A stretch of 5,393 nucleotides of DNA from Patescibacteria group bacterium (GTDB lineage Bacteria > Patescibacteriota > Minisyncoccia > Moranbacterales > UBA1568), in assembly GCA_030917745.1 (NCBI GenBank), contig JAUPUC010000009.1, forward strand, positions 1 to 5,393, written 5' to 3'. The position numbers and the translations under genes are program-made. The notes below the pieces were generated by a model, which saw only the letters and a program-made list of their open reading frames with translations, made no database searches and was not told the origin of the DNA. Positions 1 through 4,713 of the stretch are shown one piece after another (within the stretch, counting starts at the first letter, position 1; every line of letters begins with the position of its first letter).

Positions 1-279
1 GCGCGTGGTTTTTATATCATTATTATTCTGGCTACTTTCATCGGATTGGCTATGAATTTCATCGGACTGGATCCGATTAAGGCACTGGTATTTACAGCGG
101 TTTTCAATGGTGTCGCGGCGGTACCACTCCTGTTTTTGCTCGCGAGAGTTGGGAATAATGAACAGATTATGGGGGAATACAGAAATGGGCTCCTTTCCAA
201 TTTTTTTGTCAGACTGGCATGCGGAGTCATGGCTCTCGCCGTAGGAACACTTTTCTTCTTCTTTTTCATGGGAGAATAA
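1..279 (+). CDS. Nramp-family divalent metal transporter, C-terminal fragment
   Basis: This is the last 92 codons of an integral membrane transporter whose start lies left of the window; the frame is open from base 1 and ends at TAA (277-279). I recognise the Nramp (NRAMP/MntH-like) C-terminal region from the stretch FIGLDPIKAL (visible residues 20-29), the following FNGVAAVPLL helix (35-44) and the loop GNNEQIMGEYRNGLLSN (51-67), where the pattern IMGE..NG..SN is typical. Three hydrophobic segments are visible, at about residues 4-22, 28-48 and 68-90, ending in a phenylalanine-rich tail. Family members move divalent metals such as Mn2+ or Fe2+ into the cytoplasm with protons. The metal-site motifs in TM1 and TM6 are outside the window, so the substrate cannot be judged. 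A start at TTG 46 or ATG 52 is not plausible, because homology continues upstream of both. Confidence 0.85.
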   Translation, partial: ARGFYIIIILATFIGLAMNFIGLDPIKALVFTAVFNGVAAVPLLFLLARVGNNEQIMGEYRNGLLSNFFVRLACGVMALAVGTLFFFFFMGE

Positions 280-280
280 C

Positions 281-301
281 GGGTATAAATCCGATTTACC
301 C
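281..301 (+). other. Possible small hairpin competing with the 295-341 inverted repeat
   Basis: GGGTA at 281-285 can pair with TACCC at 297-301, and AAT (288-290) with ATT (294-296), leaving TA bulged and a 3-nt loop. The CCC-containing arm is the same one that pairs with GGGGGTAAA at 333-341, so the two folds exclude each other. The stem is short and bulged, and it may be coincidental. Confidence 0.25.
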
Positions 302-341
302 CCTCGTTCCATTCGCGGAAGAGATTGCTTCAGGGGGTAAA
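295..341. repeat. Perfect 10-bp inverted repeat between the transporter and the first unknown gene
   Basis: TTTACCCCCT at 295-304 is the exact reverse complement of AGGGGGTAAA at 332-341, with 27 nt between. The inner part can also pair as TTCC (307-310) with GGAA (317-320). No U-tract follows the right arm, so it does not look like an ordinary intrinsic terminator. It sits in the 111-bp gap after the transporter stop and ends 49 nt before the next start codon. It could be an operator, an mRNA 3'-end stabiliser or a leader structure; the sequence alone does not decide. Confidence 0.6.
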
Positions 342-353
342 GTGTGATATCTG
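325..353 (+). promoter_or_regulatory. Weak candidate promoter for the first unknown gene
   Basis: TTGCTT (325-330) is followed after 17 nt by TATCTG (348-353), preceded by TGA, which gives an extended -10 TGn. The -10 match is poor. The right arm of the 295-341 inverted repeat lies in the spacer, which would suit repressor control if the promoter is real. No better promoter was seen in the gap. Confidence 0.25.
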
Positions 354-390
354 AAAGAAGAAGAGTTCTTAGACAATCGAGGAGAAAAAC

Positions 391-984
391 ATGCACAGGC
401 AGATGACGTCCGGATTAGTATCTGGTATGACGGAGAAAGGAGCTCTCTTCGCCGTATTTCAGAGGAGCATGAACGCACTGTTACTGATAGTGGGAACGTA
501 TGAGCGGTACACAGCGAGAGACCTGGAACCTCTTTTTCGTATTTGGTTTCAAGGCTTGTCTCAGCTTTTGGCGCGTAATGGTCTTATCCCTCACGTGATA
601 CAGCATGACTGGCACCAGCGATTTTTGATTTGTCTCAAGCGAGAGGACAAGCAGCTTTGGGAGGAAAATCAGTCCTTGTGGCTTGCGACCCACCACTTAA
701 CCGATGAGGCCAAGTGGATGTTGGCGTGGAGCAAGATGTTCCTTCAGGGTTTTTATGAGGCGCATCTGAGCGAGTCTTCTCGTTCGCAAGATGCGCTTCT
801 GGCATGTCTTGTGGAGGTAGCTTTATTTGCGATTACTGATCTTTTCTTGGAGCGAAGCGCAGTTTTCTTGCCAGCGTACGTTGAACCAGAGTTTTGTGTG
901 AGACAGAAGCAATGGAGGAAGGCAGAACGACGCTTGATAAAGGCAGGCGTGGCATCGGAGTGTGTTTCAGGTACGGTGCATTAG
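391..984 (+). CDS. Hypothetical protein, member A of a tandem paralog pair
   Basis: I do not recognise this 197-residue protein. The ATG at 391 is well supported by GAGGAG at 379-384, six nt upstream; the gene ends at TAG (982-984). The composition is soluble-looking and probably mostly helical, rich in Trp, Leu and charged residues, with no signal peptide. The most hydrophobic stretch (residues 135-153) contains Glu and Asp, so it reads as a buried helix rather than a membrane segment. It resembles the next gene's product: GALFAVF (17-23) matches GAAFAAF, DLEPL (44-48) matches DLEHL, K115/F117/F121/H125 match a K-x-F-x3-F-x3-H pattern, and the region L136-A162 shares E142, A144, F152-L153, A157, F159 and P161-A162. 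The tail (169-197) is basic, then variable. No catalytic motif is evident. Its position after a transporter gives no clear clue to function. Confidence 0.8.
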   Translation: MHRQMTSGLVSGMTEKGALFAVFQRSMNALLLIVGTYERYTARDLEPLFRIWFQGLSQLLARNGLIPHVIQHDWHQRFLICLKREDKQLWEENQSLWLATHHLTDEAKWMLAWSKMFLQGFYEAHLSESSRSQDALLACLVEVALFAITDLFLERSAVFLPAYVEPEFCVRQKQWRKAERRLIKAGVASECVSGTVH

Positions 985-985
985 C

Positions 986-1008
986 GGAAGTAGAAGGGAG
1001 GGACTTCC
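986..1008. repeat. 6-bp inverted repeat just upstream of the -35 element
   Basis: GGAAGT (986-991) and ACTTCC (1003-1008) are perfect reverse complements separated by 11 purine-rich nt. The pair begins one base after the stop codon of member A and ends 4 bp before the TTGACA of the next promoter. It could be an operator or a weak 3'-end hairpin for member A; no U-tract follows. Confidence 0.4.
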
Positions 1009-1012
1009 AAGC

Positions 1013-1041
1013 TTGACAGAAAAGTAGATATATGCTAACAT
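1013..1041 (+). promoter_or_regulatory. Strong sigma70-type promoter for member B
   Basis: A consensus -35 TTGACA (1013-1018) is followed by a 17-bp spacer and TAACAT (1036-1041), preceded by TG at 1033-1034 (extended -10, TGn). Transcription would start near 1048, giving a leader of about 26 nt that carries the ribosome binding site. It places the second paralog under its own promoter even though it lies only 89 nt after the first. Confidence 0.8.
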
Positions 1042-1073
1042 ATAGTTTCTAGTTCTTACATAAGGAGAAGGTC

Positions 1074-1622
1074 GTGAAAAATAAAGCAGCATCTGCGCAA
1101 AACAACGGTGCTGCTTTCGCGGCCTTTCGAAAAAATCTCGAGCTTCTGCTCAACAAACACGAACTACGCATCGTCGTGACCGATGATCTCGAACATCTGT
1201 CGCATGATCTCTTCCTGTTTTGGGAGCTCGGCATGCAAGCGTATTTTGAGAACCTGCCAAGGGTGGGAATCTCGCTGTCGGCGGAAACCAATACACGGTG
1301 GTTATCACAGGCCATGGTTATCGAAATCGGTGACTCTGATGGCAGAACACCTCCGGAGGAATGCGGGGTCTTGCTCGAGTATGGAAAGCGCTTCTTCAGC
1401 ATCTTCTTCCGGGAACACGGTGGAGGATCGGACAATGGTGGTGAGAAGGGTAAGAGTCATCTTTCTTTCGTCCTTACCGAACTGGCCATGGAAGTCCTTG
1501 TCGTTGTATTCCTCAAAGAGGTGGCCATGTTTGCTCCGGCTTGTTCCGACGGACGGAGCGCGCGTGGGACTTCACGTGCCCAGATTATCTCGTTTCCTCT
1601 GCAAGGAGAGCGAGTACACTGA
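1074..1622 (+). CDS. Hypothetical protein, member B of a tandem paralog pair
   Basis: This 182-residue protein belongs to no family I can name. I chose GTG at 1074 because AAGGAG (1062-1067) lies six nt upstream, a promoter precedes it closely, and the paralogous segment begins only 11 residues in; the next Met is residue 54. It ends at TGA (1620-1622), the only UGA stop in the window. It shares with member A the N-terminal GAAFAAF (12-18), DLEHL (38-42), a W-x-x-G pair (W50, G53), K105-x-F107-x3-F111-x3-H115, and the block L130-A156 with E136, A138, F146-L147, A151, F153 and P155-A156. Between the last two blocks lies a Gly/Ser/Asp-rich linker (116-126) that is probably flexible. No signal peptide, clear membrane span or catalytic motif is seen. 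Both members end in Val-His. The rival + strand frame at 1183-1686 lacks these supports. Confidence 0.78.
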   Translation: MKNKAASAQNNGAAFAAFRKNLELLLNKHELRIVVTDDLEHLSHDLFLFWELGMQAYFENLPRVGISLSAETNTRWLSQAMVIEIGDSDGRTPPEECGVLLEYGKRFFSIFFREHGGGSDNGGEKGKSHLSFVLTELAMEVLVVVFLKEVAMFAPACSDGRSARGTSRAQIISFPLQGERVH

Positions 1623-1645
1623 TTTCGCGGAAGCGATTTGGTTTG

Positions 1646-1678
1646 GCGCCGGCTGTTTCATGGCTGGCGTCTTTTTTT
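1646..1678 (+). terminator. Intrinsic terminator of member B
   Basis: GCGCCGGC (1646-1653) pairs with GCTGGCGT (1663-1670) as an 8-bp GC-rich stem with two G-U pairs. The loop is 9 nt and the stem is followed by C and seven T (1672-1678). It lies 23 nt after the stop codon and upstream of the bipA promoter, so it closes the unknown-gene unit. Confidence 0.85.
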
Positions 1679-1696
1679 ATACGTAGTTGGACGGAG

Positions 1697-1725
1697 TTGA
1701 CTAAAAGTGAGAAAATCGGTATACT
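1697..1725 (+). promoter_or_regulatory. Near-consensus sigma70 promoter for bipA
   Basis: TTGACT (1697-1702), a 17-bp spacer and TATACT (1720-1725) each differ from consensus by one base. The expected start is near 1732, giving a leader of about 66 nt. AAAAGTGAG (1703-1711) and CTCATTTT (1724-1731) form an imperfect inverted repeat across the -10 region, which may be an operator or may reflect AT-rich composition. Confidence 0.85.
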
Positions 1726-1734
1726 CATTTTGAT

Positions 1735-1759
1735 AGAGAGCGGTGACGCCTCTTTTTTT
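1735..1759 (+). terminator. Hairpin plus U-tract at the start of the bipA leader
   Basis: AGAG-CG (1737-1742) pairs with CGC-TCT (1747-1753, with C1750 bulged). The loop is a GNRA-type tetraloop, GTGA (1743-1746), and seven T follow (1753-1759). The shape is that of a small intrinsic terminator, yet it lies downstream of the bipA promoter, at about +4 to +28. It may be a second terminator for the upstream unit, an early attenuator of bipA, or a 5'-end stabilising hairpin. Confidence 0.45.
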
Positions 1760-1777
1760 GACCTTTAGCTTCTTATT

Positions 1778-1792
1778 TTTTCTCTGAGAAAA
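1778..1792. repeat. 15-bp odd palindrome next to the bipA start codon
   Basis: TTTTCTC (1778-1784) and GAGAAAA (1786-1792) are exact reverse complements around a central T, five nt before the ATG. The motif TGAGAAAAT (1785-1793) also occurs at 1708-1716 inside the promoter spacer. In RNA the site could fold as a 6-bp A-U-rich stem covering the only purine stretch that could act as a ribosome binding site. Confidence 0.4.
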
Positions 1793-1797
1793 TACCT

Positions 1798-3594
1798 ATG
1801 GAAATACGCAATATCGCTATTATCGCTCACGTTGATCATGGTAAGACTACCCTGACTGATGCCCTCATGCGCGAGACCGGCATGGTGGCTGAGGACGGAG
1901 GTTCTATGGATTCCAATGCACTCGAGCGAGAGCGAGGAATTACTATTTACGCGAAAAACGGCTCTATTTTTTACAAAGACACGAAGATCAATATCGTTGA
2001 CACACCAGGGCATGCAGACTTTGGGTCAGAAGTGGAACGAGTTTTGCGTTCCATTGATGATGTTATCTTGGTAGTTGATGCCCAGGAAGGCCCAATGCCT
2101 CAGACACGTTTTGTGCTCAAGAAGTCACTTGAGCTTGGGCTTCGTCCGATTGTTGTTTTGAACAAAATTGACAAACCAGCTGCTCGTCCAGAAGAAGTTT
2201 CCGAGATGGTTTACGAGCTATTTCTTGATCTCGGCGCGACGGATGAGCAACTGGACTTTCCTGTGGTATACGCGGTTGGTCGTGATGGGGTTGCGATGCA
2301 TCAACTCAGCGATGAACGAAAGAATCTTGAGCCACTGCTGGATACTATCTTAGAAAATGTACCACCGGCTTGTGACGCGGAGCGAAGTGTTGAGGGACAA
2401 TTTCTCGCTCAGCCATTTAATCTGGGTTATGACAATTTTGTGGGTCGTTTGGCGATTGCTCGTATGTATTCTGGTGTACTGAACGTGAATGATTCCATTT
2501 ATGTCAAAAATGATGTTGGGAAATGTGTTCAGGGGCGTGTAGCGAAGCTGTTCACCTTTCGTGGTATGGAACGCGTTGAAGCCACACAGGTAGAAGCGGG
2601 GGACATTGTCATGATTGCTGGACTGCCAACCGTTGAAATTGGGGATACACTGGCCGTTTCTTTGGAACAGCAAAATCTTCCAGCAATCGCCATTGATGAA
2701 CCAACCATTTCTTTGAACTTCATTGTGAACGACTCACCATTTGCCGGTCGAGAGGGGAAATTTGTGACAAATAAGCAAATTCGTGAACGTTTGGAGAAGG
2801 AGCTTGAGATCAATGTCGGGCTCAGGATTGATTTTGGCGATGGTACTTACAAGGTGTATGGTCGTGGGGAGCTTCATGTGGCTATCTTGCTCGAGAATAT
2901 GCGACGTGAGGGGTTTGAAATGCAGGTTTCTCAGCCACAGGTGATTATCAAAGATATTGATGGAGTGAAATCTGAGCCATACGAAGAGGTGACTGTGGAA
3001 TGTCCTGCCAGCGTGACCGGTGTCGTGATTGAGAAGATGGGCAAGCGTAAGGGCGTTATGACGGAAATCAAAGCCGGATCGGGTGGGTATCAGCGTTTGA
3101 TTTTTGAGGTGCCGACACGCGGATTGCTGGGCTATCGGAGTGAATTTACGATTGATACGAAGGGAGAAGGCACTATTTATTCTCGGGTTATCGGTTTCCG
3201 TCCGCATGTGGGTGAAATCAGACGGCGAGATGTCGGTTCGATGATTTCGATGGCGACCGGAAAAGCGCTTGGATTTTCACTCAACAATCTTCAGACACGT
3301 GGCACGCTCTATATCGGAGCGGGTACGGAAGTATATGAGGGTATGGTGCTGGGCAATGCTATCAAGGGTATGGATATGACCGTCAACCCGATTAAGGGGA
3401 AACAACTGACTAATATGCGTTCCTCAGGTACCGATGAAGCTATTCGCTTGACACCCCCATGGGAAATTTCTATCGAGCGTGGGCTTGAAGTGATGAATGA
3501 AGATGAATATCTTGAAGTGACACCGCTTTCAGTGCGCTTGCGTAAGCAGCTGCTGACTGAAACTGATCGTGTCCGCTCGGTGCGAAAGAAGTAG
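1798..3594 (+). CDS. typA: BipA/TypA ribosome-associated translational GTPase
   Basis: The 598-residue product matches BipA/TypA over its whole length (the family is usually about 600-615). It is a cytoplasmic GTPase of the EF-G/LepA type that binds the 70S ribosome and is linked to 50S assembly and stress or cold adaptation. Visible motifs are the P-loop AHVDHGKTT (10-18), switch I ERERGITI (43-50), DTPGH (68-72), NKID (122-125), the domain III motif GRGELH (355-360), [10 protein letters not shown] in the EF-G-domain-V-like region, and the family-specific C-terminal loop [15 protein letters not shown] (534-548). Switch I is about four residues shorter than in E. coli, and the G5 position reads YAVGRDG (158-164) rather than the usual YASALNG. 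ATG 1798 gives the normal N-terminus ([15 protein letters not shown]), although no good Shine-Dalgarno sequence precedes it. The gene has its own promoter and terminator. Confidence 0.97.
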   Translation: MEIRNIAIIAHVDHGKTTLTDALMRETGMVAEDGGSMDSNALERERGITIYAKNGSIFYKDTKINIVDTPGHADFGSEVERVLRSIDDVILVVDAQEGPMPQTRFVLKKSLELGLRPIVVLNKIDKPAARPEEVSEMVYELFLDLGATDEQLDFPVVYAVGRDGVAMHQLSDERKNLEPLLDTILENVPPACDAERSVEGQFLAQPFNLGYDNFVGRLAIARMYSGVLNVNDSIYVKNDVGKCVQGRVAKLFTFRGMERVEATQVEAGDIVMIAGLPTVEIGDTLAVSLEQQNLPAIAIDEPTISLNFIVNDSPFAGREGKFVTNKQIRERLEKELEINVGLRIDFGDGTYKVYGRGELHVAILLENMRREGFEMQVSQPQVIIKDIDGVKSEPYEEVTVECPASVTGVVIEKMGKRKGVMTEIKAGSGGYQRLIFEVPTRGLLGYRSEFTIDTKGEGTIYSRVIGFRPHVGEIRRRDVGSMISMATGKALGFSLNNLQTRGTLYIGAGTEVYEGMVLGNAIKGMDMTVNPIKGKQLTNMRSSGTDEAIRLTPPWEISIERGLEVMNEDEYLEVTPLSVRLRKQLLTETDRVRSVRKK

Positions 3595-3613
3595 GAATCT
3601 TACGAGAAGTGTG

Positions 3614-3651
3614 AGAAGCGGTATCCTGATGAGGGGATACCGCTTCTTTTT
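3614..3651 (+). terminator. Intrinsic terminator of bipA
   Basis: GAAGCGGTATCC (3615-3626) pairs perfectly with GGATACCGCTTC (3635-3646), extended by A3614-T3647. The loop is 8 nt and a run of T (3647-3651) follows. It begins 20 nt after the bipA stop. The opposite strand lacks a matching T-run, so it acts on + transcripts only. Confidence 0.93.
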
Positions 3652-3669
3652 GGATTGCCTGAAAGCGTG

Positions 3670-3675
3670 TATACT
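3670..3675 (+). promoter_or_regulatory. -10 element of a probable promoter for the DsbA-like gene
   Basis: TATACT lies 31 nt before the ATG and 19 nt after the bipA terminator, with TG directly before it at 3668-3669. The -35 region at 17-bp spacing is only TTTTTG (3647-3652), inside the terminator's T-run, so the promoter is weaker than the other two. Transcription would start near 3682, giving a leader of about 24 nt. Confidence 0.55.
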
Positions 3676-3705
3676 GGGATGGGTAATTAGTGATAACTGA
3701 AAAAT

Positions 3706-4548
3706 ATGGAAGAAGAGAAGTGGGACGATGTGGATGACGTTGTCGAGTCAAAATCGACGAGTAAGGATGCTTTGACAATTGCCGGGGCGGTTCTTTTGGG
3801 ATGTCTGATTATTTCCGGTACTCTCGCGTATGTTTCAGCCCGGGGAGTCAAAGTGACGGGGCAGATGGCTCCTTCCGCAGCTACTGATCAGGCAGCCAAG
3901 CAGCCAGATGCGGTAAAAGTCAGCCTTGAACAGATTAAGGCGCTTTTTACGGACAAGAATATCATGTTTGGGAAGAAGGATAGTAAGGTGCTTTTTGTCG
4001 AATTTAGTGATCCAAGCTGTCCGTTTTGTCACGTTGCTTCTGGTAAAAATCCAGAACTCAATAAGCAGGCTGGGGCGCAATTTACTTTGGAGAAAGATGG
4101 CGGCACTTATTTACCACCAGTACCAGAAATGAAAAAAATGGTTGATTCTGGTAAGGCGGCATATGTTTGGTTGTATGCCAATGGACACGGGAATGGAGAA
4201 CTTGCCACAAAGGCATTGTACTGCGCGAAGGAAAAGGGAAAGTTTTGGGAGGTTCATGATCTCCTGATGTCGGCCGCTGGTTTTGATCTCGTGAATAATA
4301 AAGTGAAGAATGACGTGTCTAAAGCGGGTGATATGGCGGATTTCTTGAAGAGTGCCGTCAAAACGGATGATATGAAGAAGTGTCTCGAGAGCGGGAAATA
4401 CGATGATCGTATCGCGGGTGACATGGCGATTGCCCAACAGATAGGCTTTAAGGGAACACCAAGCTTTTTCGTTAATACGGCGAATTTTGCTGGGGCATAT
4501 AGCTACAAAGATATGATGCCAGCAGTGGAAGAGGCTCTGAAGAAATAG
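3706..4548 (+). CDS. Membrane-anchored thioredoxin-fold protein, DsbA/BdbD-like (Thioredoxin_4 type)
   Basis: This 280-residue protein is a predicted extracytoplasmic thiol-disulfide oxidoreductase. An acidic cytoplasmic N-terminus (1-21) is followed by one transmembrane anchor (about 22-44) and an Ala/Gln/Pro-containing linker. The thioredoxin domain has the redox motif CPFC (105-108) in the context EFSDPSCPFCH, the cis-proline loop GTPSFFV (250-256, P252), and the helical insertion block with GKFWEVHDLLM (178-188). Two further cysteines, C173 and C226, sit where related proteins often carry a second pair. Between CPFC and the next core strand (AYVWLYA, 152-158) is a longer segment with GGTYLPPVPE, and GHGNGE (160-165) follows the strand. 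Family members oxidise or shuffle disulfides in exported proteins. No clear Shine-Dalgarno precedes ATG 3706, but an in-frame stop at 3694-3696 rules out any longer start except CTG. No DsbB/VKOR partner is visible in the window. Confidence 0.88.
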   Translation: MEEEKWDDVDDVVESKSTSKDALTIAGAVLLGCLIISGTLAYVSARGVKVTGQMAPSAATDQAAKQPDAVKVSLEQIKALFTDKNIMFGKKDSKVLFVEFSDPSCPFCHVASGKNPELNKQAGAQFTLEKDGGTYLPPVPEMKKMVDSGKAAYVWLYANGHGNGELATKALYCAKEKGKFWEVHDLLMSAAGFDLVNNKVKNDVSKAGDMADFLKSAVKTDDMKKCLESGKYDDRIAGDMAIAQQIGFKGTPSFFVNTANFAGAYSYKDMMPAVEEALKK

Positions 4549-4556
4549 GCATCTCG

Positions 4557-4575
4557 ATTCGGGTGGATACCGAAT
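4557..4575 (+). other. Short hairpin after the DsbA-like gene
   Basis: ATTCGG (4557-4562) pairs with CCGAAT (4570-4575) around a 7-nt loop, beginning 8 nt after the stop codon. There is no U-tract. It may protect the mRNA 3' end or assist the terminator that follows. Confidence 0.35.
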
Positions 4576-4589
4576 TCAAGCTATTCAAC

Positions 4590-4624
4590 AAAAAACCGCT
4601 CTCGATAAAAGGAGCGGTTTTTTT
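4590..4624. terminator. Bidirectional intrinsic terminator between convergent genes
   Basis: AAAAAACCGCTC (4590-4601) pairs perfectly with GAGCGGTTTTTT (4612-4623) around a 10-nt loop. On the + strand the stem ends in seven T (4618-4624), serving the DsbA-like gene. On the - strand the A-run supplies a T-tract of six for the recombinase, whose stop is about 90 nt away. Confidence 0.93.
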
Positions 4625-4660
4625 GAGATTTCTTTTTGGAAGAATGAGGTATCTCTGATC

Positions 4661-4670
4661 AAGCGCGCTT
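4661..4670. repeat. 10-bp perfect palindrome downstream of the recombinase gene
   Basis: AAGCGCGCTT is self-complementary and overlaps a second palindrome, TGATCA (4656-4661), by one base. It lies between the bidirectional terminator and the recombinase stop. No function can be assigned. Confidence 0.35.
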
Positions 4671-4713
4671 TCGTTTCTAAATGGAGCGCCGGTAACATAG
4701 AGTTCAGTATCCG

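Noticed and set aside
12..269. 85-codon - strand open frame opposite the transporter fragment
   Set aside because: The + strand frame has clear Nramp homology; the antisense product is low-complexity and lysine-rich at its start.
785..870. Transmembrane helix in member A (about residues 135-153)
   Set aside because: The segment contains Glu142 and Asp150 and aligns with a Glu-containing segment in member B, which suits a buried amphipathic helix better.
1183..1686. 167-codon + strand open frame overlapping member B in another frame
   Set aside because: It has no supporting ribosome binding site, runs through the terminator hairpin and T-run, and its product looks like out-of-frame translation; member B has a promoter, a Shine-Dalgarno site and a paralog.
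1620..1690. UGA recoding that would extend member B past its stop
   Set aside because: Some Patescibacteria read UGA as glycine, but no frame here contains internal UGA, and the extension would cross an intrinsic terminator.
2734..3207. 157-codon - strand open frame inside bipA
   Set aside because: It is antisense to a strongly conserved coding region, and its His/Leu/Thr-rich composition is typical of a shadow frame.
4690..4712. dif-like Xer site: TATGTTAC on the - strand, at about 4691-4698, resembles a XerD arm
   Set aside because: Only about 7 of 11 arm positions match, and there is no recognisable XerC arm at the right spacing.
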